NCBI RefSeq assembly: GCF_029873635.1
Contig: NC_080426.1
Location: 49,924,093 to 49,988,092, forward strand
Direction: 5' to 3'
Length of the DNA stretch: 64,000 bases
DNA from: Malania oleifera
Lineage: Eukaryota; Streptophyta; Magnoliopsida; Santalales; Ximeniaceae
Shown here: piece by piece, positions 1 to 14,399 of the stretch
Layout: each line of letters opens with the position of its first letter
Numbering within the stretch: the first letter of the stretch is position 1
The notes under the pieces: model-generated
What the model saw: only the letters and a program-made list of their open reading frames with translations
The model's database searches: none
Told to the model about the DNA's origin: nothing
Position numbers and translations under genes: made by a program

Positions 1-59
1 CTCTGTCTAAAACCGTTGACGGTTTGGCTCGGGATGTCCAGCCCAAATTTCAAATTTAA
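1..59 (+). CDS. possible 3' end of a host gene (partial)
   Basis: Starting at base 3, one frame reads LSKTVDGLARDVQPKFQI and then a TAA stop at 57-59. The composition is protein-like and the following sequence becomes AT-rich, as a 3' UTR would. The stretch is cut by the window edge and is very short. A second frame is also open to about 153, so the assignment is weak. I do not recognise the protein. Confidence 0.2.
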   Translation, partial: LSKTVDGLARDVQPKFQI

Positions 60-889
60 AGAAAGGGACATTTATTTGGTTGGGGTTTGGAGGGGAAACC
101 TCCAGGAATTCTATTTGTATGTCATTTGTGATTTATTTGATAAAAAAGGTTGATGTATTGTTCATGTCCTTTGGACAAAGAAGATAGTGAATTATTGTCG
201 TTTGCTCTCGTGGATGTAGGCATTGTTGAATCACGAAATTCATTGTGTTATTGTTGTTATTGCTTTCATATAATTGTTGTGGTTTGTTTCTGTATTTTCA
301 TCATTAAGTGCTGCATGTGTTTGATTTGATATTCTGTCATGCAATTCATTTTCCACAACATTCCCATCACACAACCATACTCTCAAACTTGACTTTGATA
401 TCTTAGATGATGACTACTGATTTCTCAAACCAGTTTTAGCTAATGACCAATTAATCAATTAAGTGAAATTAATCATGTGTAAGTGGGGAAAAAAAAAGGA
501 TAAATGATGACTCCATAGAACTTTAACATGTATGATCTCCCACACCTAATCATTTTTAGGATCATCATCTGTCATTGAGGCATCAAAACCCAATCCACAC
601 ATGTGAATACTCATTATTTTACTTGGATTTTAATTTATTACAAGGATTGATATATTATTATTTGGATGAAACGATAACAATATTATTGCATCAATGATGC
701 AGCCCATTTTTGAGATCGAGTAATTGTCAATCGACAGTCAATTAACATAATTTTTATTAATAAATTATAATGTCAGGAGGTTCTTTGGTAGTTGTTACAA
801 ACTTGAGGGGATGCAATTTCTTTGTATTTTATTTTTTAATATTAAGGTTAAAAAACATCATCATATAAAATGTGAATATTCCATTAATA
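60..889. other. AT-rich non-coding stretch
   Basis: No open frame, TIR or recognisable repeat was seen. If the preceding frame is a real gene end, the first few hundred bases could be its 3' UTR and downstream flank. Confidence 0.4.
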
Positions 890-1782
890 CAATAATATAA
901 GTTGTGTGCATAATATAACTAGGTGTGCACTCAAGATAAATCCACTATCGTCCACCAACACTTATACAACAGTGTGGTTGCACTCATATTCATCTGTAAG
1001 TTACAGTACCGAGCATTCACAACATTCGAGCCATCAAGGTTCTTAAAATATACAATTATAATTTATGTAATAAAAATAGTATCATAAAAATAGTATTTAA
1101 TATTGTGAGCCATATTTACTTATATATAACAATCTATTTTTTAGTGGTAACATCTGGTACATATCCAAACACTCACTGAAATTGAGCACTTATCTAGCAC
1201 CCTACCCCTTCTGATAAGCCTATTCCATAAGTCCTCCCAATTCAGCAAGCCCTCGGACCAAAGTCCCGAGGATTAGGGCGTTACATATCGCCGCCCCCCT
1301 TTACCTTGATATCACCAAACATATCCCTTATATATGCAATTAAAACGATATCGTATAACTTTACCATATCTAACATGCAACTTAATTAAATAAAAATAAG
1401 CTCATGCCACACGATTTTCGTGCTAAAAGTATGTATTTTTAACATAATATAATAATGTTGTAAATTATCCCAAGATAAATAAATTTATAAATATTTTAAT
1501 AAAAAACTGACATAATCTTACTTACCTTTCAATCAACTATTCTTTGAATTTTTTTATGAAAAAAGAATTAAGAACTTTTCTATTTATAGAGAATTGGAGG
1601 GTATTTTCATAATTTTAAGAATTTCTTAAGGATTAAGAAATGAAATAAATAAATAATTAATTAAATTAAAAGGAGAGAGAGAGGGAGATAAAAACGGAGG
1701 GAGAGAGAAGGGGCGTTGAATTTGGGGGTGGATAGATTGAAATTCAATCTGATATAAAAGCATCCATATCTTATATAATATT
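890..1782 (-). mobile_element. old LTR-like fragment (uncertain)
   Basis: The segment has LTR-like parts on the minus strand: a TATA-like CTATTTATAG near 1579-1588 followed by a GA-rich tract (1671-1710). It also shares short blocks with the leader of element E1, namely GCGTTACATATC(G/A)CCG near 1281 against 21727, and ATTCAGCAAGCCC near 1239 against 21751. The ends could not be fixed and no target duplication was found. It lies directly left of the Copia-type element and was probably there before it. Confidence 0.3.
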
Positions 1783-2389
1783 TGATATGAATGGTGTGAT
1801 CCCAAGAGGGGGTGAATTGGAGATTTAAAAAAAAAAAATTTCCTAGGTCAATTTAAGATCTCAGATAGTATTTCGTAACTTATGGTCTTTCTAAGCAGTC
1901 TCAATTCCCAAATGATCATGTATGCTAATATTTAAAACCAATAAGGCATTCATAACAAATTAAATATTAGCATACAAATACCTCATCATATCCCATTTAA
2001 ATATTTAGGTGTGTATGTAAAATAATTCACCAATTAATGCGAACATACACAAGTGCAACATATCTCATTTAATTTAATGTGTGCATGCAAATAATTATAA
2101 CAATAAATATAAAAGCATACACATGTGAAAATTAAAGTGTGGAAATATAAATGAGATAGAGAGAGACACACATAATATTTGTTATCGAGGTTTGGCCGAA
2201 CCAGCCTACGTCCCTGCCTTGGGTATACCCCCCAAGGATTCTACTATCCCTGCTCACTTAACCGGGCGGAGTAGAAACCGTTTACAGCCTTTCCTTATGG
2301 GGCAAGGTAAACTCCAGTTACACTTACCAGGCGGAGCTATAACCCAGCAACACTTTACGGGTGGTGCCAAGACCTAACTCAATTACTAG
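1783..2389 (-). repeat. left LTR of the Copia-type element, first part
   Basis: This is near-identical to 33789-34394. It begins TGATATGAATGG and ends with CAATTACTAG, where solo LTR S1 entered. The LTR resumes at 25788. It contains the GC-richer block with repeated GGCGGAG/ACGGGGC-like phrases (2230-2370) that is also present in the right LTR. Confidence 0.85.
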
Positions 2390-3612
2390 TGTAACGACCT
2401 AATATTTCATGCATTTTTTTTATACATACATATATATAACTATAAAAAATTCCTCTACTCTGATACCTTCTAATAAACCAAACCATCATCATAGCCAGAT
2501 AGGACCCTTGGAATTTGAGACACAATAAACTACCTAAGCAATGGGAAGCCAAATACATGCAACCACATTAATATATACAATATCAGAGTGTTAGAAGTTT
2601 CCCAAAATATGTAAATATAATCATTTCCCAAAATACCCTCATCTAGACCTAGAGACTACTCAAAAATGACTTTCCAAAATACTCACCCTACAAATAGGGC
2701 AGTACTATAGTCCCCTCTATTTCTGAGCCTGATCTGCTCGCCTAACTAGATCACCTGAAAAATGTTAAATCACTAGGATGAGACGACGCTTAGTAAGACG
2801 AAATATGCTATTACTAGTGTGTGGTGGGTGAGTTTACATATTTGTAAAAACTGATTTAGAGATGCCATAAATAGCTGAGTTTGAGAAAACATGTATAAAT
2901 AATGTACAATATAGTTCATACCTATGTTATTTAACACAAGCTGTTTTTCTGAATTTTCTATTCATAATACTTCTAATATTCATAGGTATGTCTATGATTT
3001 CCGTAAATCTAAATATATATATAATAACTGAGAAAATTTCCCTGGATGGATAACTGAAAGTCATGATTTAACCCCTCATGACAGGGTTGTGCGGCCCGTA
3101 GGCGGGACCTATTCTGGCTAGCCAACCAGGATAAGTCAACTGATCTCCGAAAGTCAGATCGGCCTCCTCAACCCTAACTGATGGGGAGCCTGTCCACAAC
3201 ATAGGCAGGATCGACTGCTGAATCCACATACTATCTAAGTTAAGTGGTTGCATTCTAAACTAAATATAACTAGGGTACCTTGCTTTACTGACTGAATCTG
3301 GTCCACCAGGGTCTGATACTATATATGTAACTAAAATATCTATATTACTGTTTTATCATGATTTTGTAATAATCATAACACTTGTAAAACAGATTTGAAT
3401 AAATTTAAAAATCTGAATAACTAACTGAATATTTAATATTTACATAACGAAATATCTGTCTGAATATCTGAGTATCTAGGTGTTATGGTTCTGAAATCAT
3501 AGTATTCTGAAAATGCTAAAAATATATGTTTTTGTACATATATTGCAAATCATGTTTCCAAATGCATTGTATAATTTCTATCTGTATATATACTAAAAAT
3601 TCTTCATTCTAT

Positions 3613-3643
<31 letters not shown>

Positions 3644-3961
3644 TCCATGGTATTTCTGCTAATATATTGTAAAACATGGTATCTGTAGCTGCATAAATAC
3701 TGTGCTAATTTTCTATAAGTTCATGCCGCACTTTTAAAATAAATAAATACACGTGCTCTAAAATCTGTATTTTTTGCTATACAAATATTTTATAATCTGA
3801 ATAATAATAATCCGATAAAACATGTATTTCTGCTGATAATCTTACTAAAATTCCTAGCATAGCATATTTCCCTTACCTGACTATTCGAACACTAGCTGCT
3901 ATTTACAGTCTCACATGTGCGGTGTTTATAATTTCAACATCCTGATATAATACACACATAA

Positions 3962-5971
3962 TGTAACGACCTGCTATTTATTCTCTAGTTTTTTTTTTAT
4001 ACTGTAAAATTTATAATGCTCTGATATCTACTAGATTAAACCAAACCATCAACCTAAACAATGAAAAGCGGAATTCACATAAACACAATCAAGAAAATAT
4101 ACAATACTAGAGTGCTAAAATGTTCCCAAAATATACATATACGACTGTTTCCCAAAAAAATACCCTCAACTGAGCTATGGTTATATAGAAATACTCCCAA
4201 AAATACTCACTATACTGACAGAGCAGTACTGAAGCCCTTCTATCTACAAGCTTGATCTGCTCGCCAGCCTGGATCACCTGAAAAATGTTAAAGTAATGGG
4301 ATGAGACGACACTCAGTAAGATGAAATATGCAATTGCTAGTGTGGCAAATGAGTTACAATACTATGAAGATCTGTTTCTATATAATCATGTATAACTGAA
4401 TCTGTAAATATAGTACAAATAATATAACCACCACCTTTCCTATGTTGCTTAAAATATCTGTATTTTAGGTTTTTATACAAAATACTTTTAATATATATAT
4501 ACACATATTCCCTGTTTCTGTGCAACTGTACATACATAATAATAATAGCTGAAAACTTACCTTGTTGGATAACTGTATGTCATGATTTAACTCCTCATGA
4601 CAGGGTTGTGCGGCCCGTAGGTGGGATCTATCCTGACTGGTCAACTAGGATAAACCACTATACTCTATCAATCTGATCAGCCCTCCTCAACCCATATCTA
4701 ATAGGGAGTCTGTCCACACGTGGACATTTGATCGACCTACTTACCACGCATTATCTAAATAGGTCGTTACACTTTATTATGTATATAGCAACGGTACCGT
4801 GCTCTGTAAACTGTATTTGTAATGGTCCATCAGAGTCTGATAATATATAATATATCTCTATATACAACTATATGTTTTACCATGATTTTGTAATAACTGT
4901 ATTAACCATGACGCTGTGGTAAACTGCATCTGTATCAACTGTATTTCTGAAATGAACTGTAAAATTGTATGTTATGGTACTGTAAAGTATATAATCATGG
5001 TATTTTGTAATTACTATAAAACATATCCACTGTCTGTATATTTTGTAAAACATAACTCTGAAAAATACTGCAAAACATGTTTCTGTACTATATCTATATT
5101 CTCAAGTGACACAGTAATTTAAAACATATTATTCATAATTAATAAACTGTATAAAGTTCTGTTGTGAATAATAATCTGGTAAAATATACATTTCATACTG
5201 AAATCATTCGAAAGCTGCCTAGCATAGCATATTTCCCTTACTTGATTCCTGCTAAAAATCCCCTATTATGATGGATCCTACACCTGCAAGGTTCTCCACT
5301 CAACACCCTGAAAATCATATATATCCCAGAACAAAATATTACTATTTCTATGTCTACAACATTTCTTACAACTGCTGGAAAGTCAAATTTCAACAAAAAG
5401 ACCTTATCCTGAATCTAGGATGAAATCAAACTTCGTCCCACCAACGATCCGCTCCGGCAAACTTGAAGAGAACTTCCCCAGGAGCGTCCTGGTGGCCTCA
5501 GATCGTCGATTCGGCGACTAACGGGGCCATAATAAAAGAGAGAAGAGGGAGAAATCGTAAGGAGGATAGAGAGAGGGTGTCGGTGAGTTTTCTGTGCAAG
5601 AAAATGAGTTTAGCACTATTTATACTGCGACCTTCATCGACAAGCCACGTCATCTCGTCGATGAGGTCACGAAGGAGGTTCGTCGACGAACACCATTTTC
5701 TCGTCGATGAATTTCAGAGTTTTGAAAACAGTCTCTTGGTATCTTCTCATTGACAAAACTTGTCTTTATCAACGAGGCCCTCTTGTACCCTTGTCGACGA
5801 ATCCTCTGTGTTCGTCGACGAGGAACTGATAAATTCTCTTAGGTCATTACATCCCAAAGTGCAACATCATCGACGAACGCTCGTTGATAAAGTTGGCTGC
5901 CTCCTTCTGTTACTAACTCCATTTTCCTTCCTCTTTATTATTTAAATACCATTATTCTTCAAGTCGTTACA
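3962..5971 (-). repeat. E1 left LTR (3' LTR in element orientation)
   Basis: It starts TGTAACGACC and ends GTCGTTACA, so its termini are inverted copies of each other. Minus-strand TATA-like TATAAATAG lies near 5616-5626. Directly upstream of it (5640-5895) are about ten TCGTCGACGA-like palindromes. An AT microsatellite at 3609-3644 lies just outside, in S1. Confidence 0.85.
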
Positions 5972-6287
5972 TTCTCTCCTCATTATAAAATTTCATCCTC
6001 AAAATCTACTATTCATGTAGCTCATCATCTCTTAAAGGCAAAACGGTCTACTTATTTTATTACTTGCCCTCACTTATAGCGGAGGAATACCGTGGTTACA
6101 TGGGTAGTTATGGGAGATTACAAGTATAAAATAAAATTCCCCCAAAACCAAAATACTACCTATCCTATACACAACATTACAATTCCACTGTTTAAACAAA
6201 ATAAAATTACTATTACCTTATTTATCCATCACTGTTGTATTCACGAAACAAGTGGCGATATTTTTGTCCGATCTCATCTTCAAGCTC

Positions 6288-7599
6288 CTATGAGACTTCT
6301 TCTATCGCGTGATTCCTCCACAGGACTTTTACTAGTGGTATCTTTTTTTTACGCAATTCCTGTTCTTTTCTGTCTAAGATCTGTACTGGAGCTTCCTCAT
6401 ATGCTAGATCACCACTAAGTTCCAATTCTGCATAGCTAACGATATGAGAAGGATCTGAGACGCATTTCCTTAACATGGAAACATGGAATACGTCATGAAT
6501 CCTGAATAAAGATGGCAGTAAAGCTAGCCAATAAGTCACTAACCCAATCCTCTCGAGTATCTCAAATAGGCTAATGAACCTAGGGCTCAACTTACCCTTC
6601 TTCACAAAACTCATGATCCCCTTCAATGGTGCTATTTTCAAAAATACATGATCACCCACTTCAAATTCCAATTCCCGGCGGCAAGTATCCGAGTAACTTT
6701 TTTGCCGACTCTGTGTTGTACTGATTCTATCTTGAATGAGTTGAACTTTATCGTACGCTTGTTGTACTATTTCTGGTCCCAAAACTTGCCTATCACCCAG
6801 CTTACTCTAGTATAAAGGGGAACGACACCTCCTACCATAGAGTGCTTCATAAAGAGTCATGCCAATGCTAGCCTGGTAGCTGTTGTTGTAGGCAAATTCC
6901 ACCAATGGCAAATACAGGGTCCAGCTACCCCCAAAATCTAACACACACTCGCAGCATATCCTTAAGTACCTGAATTGTTCTCTCTATCTAGCCGTCTGTC
7001 TGAGGGTGGAAAATGGTGCTGAATGCTAACTGAGTCCCCAATGCCTCCTGCAAGCTCCTCTAGAACCGCAATGTAAAACGTGGATCACGGTCCGAGACTA
7101 TGGATACCAGCACTCCATGGGGTCAAACAATCTCCTGTATGTAAATATTTGCTAACCTGTTCATAGGGTAGCTAACTCCAATGGGCAGAAAATGAGCTGT
7201 CTTTGTCAGCCTATCAATAATTACCCAGATGTCATTCTGACCATGCGGTGCCGGTGGTAACCCAGTAACAAAATCCATGGATACGTGGTTCCACTTCCAC
7301 TTAAGAATGAAAAGTGGATACAACTGACAAGCCGGCCTCTGGTGCTCAGCCTTAACCTGCTGGCACGTCAAGCACTGCTGCAAAAATTTTGTTATTTCCC
7401 TCTTCATACCACTCCACCAAAAATACTCCCACAGATCCTTATACATTTTCGTACTGCCAGGATGAACAGTGTACAAGGATCTATGTGCCTCTTCTAGAAT
7501 CGTCCTCCTCTTGATGCTGTCATCTGCAGGCACACACAATCTGGTGTGAAATCTCAAAGCCCCATCATCAGAAATACTGAATTCTTCCCCCCTAACCAT
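6288..7599 (-). pseudogene. E1 integrase and chromodomain-like tail (fossil)
   Basis: The minus strand encodes an integrase zinc-binding region with HPGSTKMYKDLWEYFWWSGM and CLTCQ. Next comes the core with MDFVTGLPPAP and WVIIDRLTKTAHF (about 7123-7599). Toward 6288-6782 there is the conserved FEILERIG...YWLALLP...HDVFHVSMLR segment and a chromodomain-like end (ILDRKEQELR...VKVLWRNH). Such tails typify chromoviruses, where they are thought to guide integration to heterochromatin. It is a broken fossil. Confidence 0.8.
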
Positions 7600-7795
7600 C
7601 CTGTATTCTGGCTATCACTTCTTCCAATTCTGGATCATTCCCCTGCGCGACTTTAATCATTTTATAAAGTGTAGGCTGTACAACTAGATTGGCAATAAAT
7701 GCCTGAGGATCATCTGTTACTAATTCCATGTCGAGCCTTTCCAAGCCCATTTGAATTGGGTGCGGAACTACTACTGCTAGTTGTGTTGTATCTTC

Positions 7796-8859
7796 TCATA
7801 TAGGGCTCAAAGCATCAGCCACCACATTTGCTTTACCTGGGTGGTAACTAATGGTGCAGTCGTAATCCTTGATGAGTTCTAACCATCTCCTCTGTCGCAT
7901 ATTCAACTCTTTCTGTGTAAATAAGTACTTTAGGCTCTTATGATCAGAAAATATTTCATATTTCTCACCATATAAGTAATGTCTCCAGATCTTTAGTGCA
8001 TGTACAACTGCAGCCAATTCCAGATCGTGAGTAGGTTATTTCTTTTCATATTCTTTCAACTGTCTGGAAGCATACACTAACACCCTACCATTGGCATTAG
8101 TACACAACCAAGCCCTTTTAAAGACGTGTCACTGTAAATCACATACCCATCACCTCCTGATGGAATCGTTAGTATAGGTGTAGTGGTGAGTCGCTGCTTT
8201 AATTCCTGAAAACTCTACTCGCATTCTTCATCCCACATAAATCTGGCATTTTTCCTGGTCAAACACGTGAGAGGTCCTGATAAGGCTGAAAATCCCTCAA
8301 CAAATCGACGGTAATAACATGTCAGCCCCAAGAAACTTCTGACTTCTTGCACATTCTTCGGCCTCGTCCAATTTACCACCGCATCAATCTTACTGAGATC
8401 CACTGAAATACCATATCCTGAGATCACATGGCCTAAAAATGCAACTTTCTCAAGTCAGAACTTGCACTTGCTAAATTTGGCATAGAGTTTCTTTTCCCTG
8501 AGTGTCTGCAGAACCTGTCTCAAATGCACCTCATGATCCTCAAAAATCCTCTAGTATACCAGTATATCATCAATAAAAACTACTAGAAACTGATCTGGAT
8601 ACTAGTGAAAAACTCTATTAATCAAGTCCATGAACACAGCTAAGGCATTCGTCAGATCAAAAGGCATAATGAGAAATTCACAGTGCCCATTCCTGGTCCT
8701 GAAGGCTGTCTTTGCAACGTCCTCTGCTTTTATCTTCACTTGATGATAGCCTGATCTGAAGTCAATCTTGGAATACACCCGTATACCTTGGAGCTGATCA
8801 AACAGATCGTCGATACGGGGTTGAGGATATTTATTCTTAATAATAACCTTGTTGATTTC
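7796..8859 (-). pseudogene. E1 reverse transcriptase (3' part) and RNase H (fossil)
   Basis: The minus strand carries the RT-RNase H connection ([20 protein letters not shown], near 8300) and RNase H ([20 protein letters not shown], near 7960, with [18 protein letters not shown]). E2 entered the RT coding part at 8860-8864, and the rest of RT lies beyond 17498. It is a broken fossil. Confidence 0.8.
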
Positions 8860-8864
8860 CTTGT

Positions 8865-10676
8865 TGTCACGCTTCGAACCCGGAAATGGGACCTAGGGGT
8901 GAATTAGTAACCTAACCTGTCTCTGTATCATTCAAATAACAACGATACTACATAATGAATGAAGGTCCGACCCCTTGGGGTTATCAGGCACCCTATACAC
9001 ATCCATACACAAATCATATATATAGCGAAAAAGGTCATTCTATACATTTACTGTACCATACCAGAATCTATACAAGAGAAAACAAAGTCCAGGCTCCATA
9101 CATACAAAACGTACATTCGGGTGCCAACATACCCCAAAATGGCAACCCGTGAAACAAAAGTCCTAACACTTACCCAAGCGCTACCCGCAGTACACCGGCC
9201 ACTACTCTCCCAATTCTAGGACGCTAGTTTCGGTTACTCAAAGGACCTATAAAAATGTACGTATAGTAGGGGTGAGACACATCTTAGTAAGGCAAACACA
9301 GGTTATATTAGTGTGTGGCATTTGAGTGTTATCGTGACAGCAAATAAACACAGTTAATGCAATTCTAGTATTCTCACAATACAGTTCCAATATAGTGCAT
9401 ACATGCACACACATGCATACGCATGCCCATAATCTACATGGTGTCGTCACACCCCTTGGCACGTAGCTGGTCCGCAACATACGATGTTGGCCCGTAGCCA
9501 ACTCGCGAAACACGACTCCACCAGCACATGGCTAGTCCCAGACTCTTATGGCATCGTACTAGCGCTAACTGGTGGATCCACACCCTTCGGTGATCAACCA
9601 GTATAGGCTCACACCCTCTGATATAGAGTCAGATACTCTTGCCAACATGGCAGGCGATAAACACACGCCCTCGGATATAAAGCCGGACACTCTTTCAGTA
9701 CCTCGAACAATTCAGAACCCAGTTCCTATTCCATTTCAACATAACACATTCATGCATGCTCATAAAACCAAATATACCACACCCATTTGGTAATTCGAAA
9801 ATCATGTTTTCCAATCATATATAGTTTAAAACAAAGTCAAGGCACAGTCATCCCTAATTCACAGTATAAATCACAATATACCAACAGTTTTCAATAAAAC
9901 CAGGGATGCAACCCAATACCCCCTTTTTCCCCAAAACTATAACATGAAAAACCCATAATTTTACCCATCAAATTCCCCCAAATGAGTAACCAAAATGCAC
10001 ACAGGACCGTGAACCACCGTTCTACCTAGTCCGATTTCAGAAATAACCAATATAAACTGTATTTCCTTACTTTTCTCCCAAAAGACCAATCTCAAACTCT
10101 ACTGCTCCTAAACAGCGAACCGAGTTCTCAAAAACTATAAAACATAGTACAAAATATACTCACAACTCCATCCTCTACCAAACTACCAGATTAGAAAAGA
10201 AAACCAAGCATTACCTCGATTTTAAGATGAAACCCAAAAATCTTTGAAACAAGATTTCGATCCGTAGGTTTTGTAGAGAATCCTTCCCTGATCCTCATGG
10301 TATCGTCAGATCATCGATTCTAGCGATGAACGATGAAGAAATCCAGAGAGAGAGAGAGAGTTGGATGAGTTCTAAAGAGAGAGGGAGAGGATTTTTAGTT
10401 AACTAAGCTTGGAAGCAACTAAATTGGATATTTATAGCCCTTTTACTCAGCCGCCCTCATCGGCGAGGCCCTATAATCAGTTCGTCGATGAGCTTGAGAT
10501 CCTCGGTTTCCCGAAATCTCTTGGCTTCTCCTCGTTGATGAGCCTTTGAACTTCGTCGACGAGTAGAACAAAGCCTTCGTCGATGAAATTTAACTTCGTC
10601 TACGAAGCTTGCTCAAATTCCAATTTTACCCTTCTCCTAATTATTTAAACCCACATATCACGGTTTGGGTTCTTAC
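8865..10676 (-). repeat. E2 left LTR
   Basis: It is collinear with 15724-17492. Minus-strand TATA-like TATAAATATC lies near 10428-10437, with TCGTCGACGA-like palindromes directly upstream (10460-10610). A GA tract lies at 10340-10360. Confidence 0.85.
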
Positions 10677-11104
10677 AACCTCCCCTTCTTATAAAAATTT
10701 CGTCCTCAAAATTTGTAATCTCTCATTCATGAACTCATACACACAATAAAACACTCACACATACACTTAACTCTAGAGAAAAACTGGTGACTACTATAAC
10801 GCAGCCCCATCATAACACATACATACATACCCTCACTTATGGCGGAGGAATACTATGGTTACAACATAAACTGTCTCAGGAGTTCACAATATACACACTC
10901 CTGATGACTAACCACCTATCCCAACCCAAAGCAGAATGACGTACAAGTACTCAAAACAACTGTGGATACTTCTGGCGTATTTTCATTTCCAGTTCCCAAG
11001 AAGCTTCCTCAACCTCGTGGTTTAGCCACAATAGTTTCACTAATGGTATCTCTTTGGTACGAAGCTTCTGAACTTTACGGTCCAGAACCTGAATAGGTAT
11101 CTCT

Positions 11105-12300
11105 TCATACGCTAAAGTATCCCCCAATTTCTAAATCATCATAACTGATAACATGTGATGGATCCAACATATATCTCCTCAACATCGACACGTGAAACAC
11201 ATCGTGGACCCTCAAGAGTGCTGGGGGTAGTGTAATCTTGTAGGCTACCGGACCCACTTGCTCAAGAACCTCAAATGGTCCTATGTATCTCGGGCTCAAC
11301 TTGCCCTTCCTCCCAAATCTCATCACCCATTTCATCGGAGTGATACGCAAAAATACCTTACCCCCCACCTCGAACTCTAACTCGCAGTGACGAACATCTG
11401 CGTAACTCTTCTACCGACTCTGAGCTGATTTAATCCTCTCTTGGATCAAACCCACCTTCTTAGACGCTTGCTACACAAGTTCAGGTTCTAACACCTGACG
11501 TTCACCAACCTCATCCCAACATAAAAAAGATCAACACCTCCGACCATACAAAGCCTCGAATGGTGCAATCCCGATACTAGCCTGGAAGCTGTTGTTATAA
11601 GCGAACTCTACTAGTGGCATAAACTGTATCTAGCTACCACCAAAGTCAAACACATAAGCTCGCAACATATCTTCCAAGATTTGTATCGTCCTCTCCGACT
11701 GTCAATCAGTCTGGGGGTGGAATGCTATATTAAAAGTAAGCTTCGTCCCCAGTGCCTCTTGTAAGCTCGTCCAGAATCGAGAAGTAAACCACGGGTCTTG
11801 ATCTGACACAATGGATATCGATACTCTGTGCATTCTCACAATCTTATGCACATACATATCTGCTAGCCTACTCAAAGGATAGTTAACCTTTATCGGTATG
11901 AAATTAGTAGATTTCGTCAATCTGTCCACGATCACCCAAATAGCATTCTGCCCGTGAAATGCTGACGGCAATACGGTAACGAAATCCATGGAAACGTGCT
12001 CCATTTCTACATTGGAATAAGCAAAGGCTGTGACTGCCCTGTCGGCTTCTGATGTTCAACTTTCACCTACTGACACGTCAGACACTGCTTCATGAATTGA
12101 GCAATCTGCCTCTTCATATCAGACCACCAGAAGGTTCTGCGCAAGTCACGATACATCTTTGTGCTACCAGGATGTACCGTATACAAAGAATGATGTGCTT
12201 CCTCTAGAATTTCCCTTCTGATCTCATCGTCGTTCGGCACACATAACCTGGTCCCAAACCTTAACACACCTCCCTCCGAGATGTTGAACCCTGCAACCAA
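11105..12300 (-). pseudogene. E2 integrase (fossil)
   Basis: In minus-strand order: the zinc-binding region (HHSLYTVHPGSTKMYRDL ... CLTCQ, 12067-12300), the catalytic core with MDFVTVLP, WVIVDRLTKS, SDQDPWF and AFHPQTD (11702-12004), and the tail with PFEVLEQVGPVAYKITLP and HDVFHVSMLRRYMLDPSH (11105-11368). It inserts cDNA into the genome in this family. It is a fossil. Confidence 0.82.
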
Positions 12301-12347
12301 TCCCTGTTGTACCTTTCCATAACCTCTGCCAACTCCGCATCACTAGC

Positions 12348-13058
12348 CTATGCGGTTTTTATACGCTCAAACAAAGTTGGCTGGACCACCAAACTAGCAA
12401 AGAAGGCCTGATGATCCCCAAACACCAACTCAATACCCAAACTCTCCAAATCCCATCTGATGTGATGCTGAGCTACAATTGTAGATACTGCTGCATGCTT
12501 TGACTTCCAACTCAACGCATCTGCTACCATATTAGCCTTTCCTAGGTGATAACGAATCGTGCAATCGTAGTCCTTGATCAACTCTAGCCACTGCCTCTGC
12601 TTTATATTCAGCTTCTTCTGCATGAAAAAGTACCTGAGGCTCTTGTGGTTAGTGAAGATCTCACATCGCACACCGTAGAGATAGTGTCGCCAAATCTTTA
12701 GTGCATATACAACAGAAGCCAACTCCAAATCATACGTAGGGTAATTCTTCTCGTATTCCTTCAATTGCCGAGAAGCATATGCTACTACCTTACCCTGCTG
12801 CATAAGCACACATCCCAAACCTTTCAGAGATGCGTCGCTATAGATCACAAAACTACCATCCACCAAAGGAATGGTCAAAACTAGAGCAGTAACTGGCTGG
12901 TGCTTCAACTCCAGAAAGCACTGCTCGCAATCACTGGTCCACTCAAATTTCACTCCCTTCCTGGTCAATCGTGTTAGAGGCCCAGACAATTTAGAGAAAC
13001 CCTCTACGAATCGACGATAGAAACCCGCCAATCCTAGAAAACTCTGAACCTCCTGCAC
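12348..13058 (-). pseudogene. E2 RNase H region (fossil)
   Basis: A 236-codon open stretch on the minus strand holds [55 protein letters not shown] and [20 protein letters not shown]. These are the RT connection and RNase H of Ty3/gypsy pol. It is a fossil. Confidence 0.85.
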
Positions 13059-13139
13059 ACTTTTTGGTCTTACCTAGTTGACCACCGCTTCAATCTTGCT
13101 AGGATCAACTGAGATGCCGCCCTTAGATACCACATGGCC

Positions 13140-14393
13140 TCAGAACACAACCTGATTCAACCAGAATTCACACTTCTTCAGCTTGGCATACAGTTTCCTT
13201 TCTCGTAGAATATGTAGCACTAACCTCAAATGGTTTTCATGCTCATCCGAACTCTTCGAATACACCAGAATGTCGTCAATAAAAACCACCATGAACTGGT
13301 CTAGGAACTCATGGAAAATCCTATTCATCAGATCCATAAAAACCGCCGGAGCATTAGTCAACCCAAACGGCATAACTAAGAACTCATAGTGACCATATCT
13401 GGTTCGGAAGGTAGTCTTCTCAACATCCTCAAATCTCACCTAATGATATCCTGACCGTAGGTTGATTTTTGAAAAGACCCGCATCTCCTGCAGCTGGTCA
13501 AAGAGGTCGTCAATACAAGGCAATGGGTAACGGTTCTTTACAATCACTTTGTTGATCTCATAGTAATCAATACACATACGCATCGATCCGTACTTCTTCT
13601 TTACAAACAATACTAGAGCTCCCCAGGGCGAAACACTTGGTCGGATGAAGCCCTTGTCCAGTAATTCCTGCAACTGCTCCTTCAATTCCTGAAGTTCAGC
13701 TGGAGCCATCCTGTAGGGAGCCTTAGAGATTGGTGCCTTACCAGGCAGCAACTTTATTGTGAACTCCACCTCACGCTCCAGAGGTAAACAGGGTAAATCA
13801 TCTGGAAACACATCCAGGAACTCACAAACTACCCGAATATCCTCGAGTCTCAACTCATCTCGTGGCGGTCCCTTCACACAAGTTAGGTACCCCTGACACC
13901 CGTCCAAGAGTAACCTCCTCGCCTGCAATGCCGACAAAACCTGTGGCGTCAAACGCACACATGATCCTACAAACTTATACTCCTGCTTCTTAGGAGGTCT
14001 AAAAACTACTACCTTCCTACGAAAGTTGATCACAGCATAAATGGAGAACAACCAATCCATCCCTAGAATAACATCTAACCCCGACATATCGTATACCATA
14101 ACATTCACCGATAGCAAAATTCCCTGAAGTATCACTGGGAAGTTTGCTAACATCCTACTACAGAATGATATACTCTCAGATGGTGTAACAATAGATAAGA
14201 CCTCGTTCATGACTTGGGTCTCAACCTCACACAGTTTAACAAAACTCATAGATACAAAAGAATGGGTCGCACTCGAATCAAACAAAATAGAAGCTTTATT
14301 TGAAAGCAATAATAAGGTACCTAACACTACATTCCCTGCATGTTCAGCGTCCGCTAGAGTAAGAGAGTATACTTTGGCCAGAGCTATATTCAT
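13140..14393 (-). pseudogene. E2 protease and reverse transcriptase (fossil)
   Basis: The 5' part has the protease ([26 protein letters not shown]). The linker [16 protein letters not shown] follows, then RT ([62 protein letters not shown]). FIDD is the catalytic aspartate motif of this family. It is a fossil. Confidence 0.85.
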
Positions 14394-14399
14394 CTGAAC

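Noticed and set aside
2192-2377. Plus-strand frame of 61 codons
   Set aside because: It lies within the Copia-type LTR and is not matched as an open frame in the other LTR copy.
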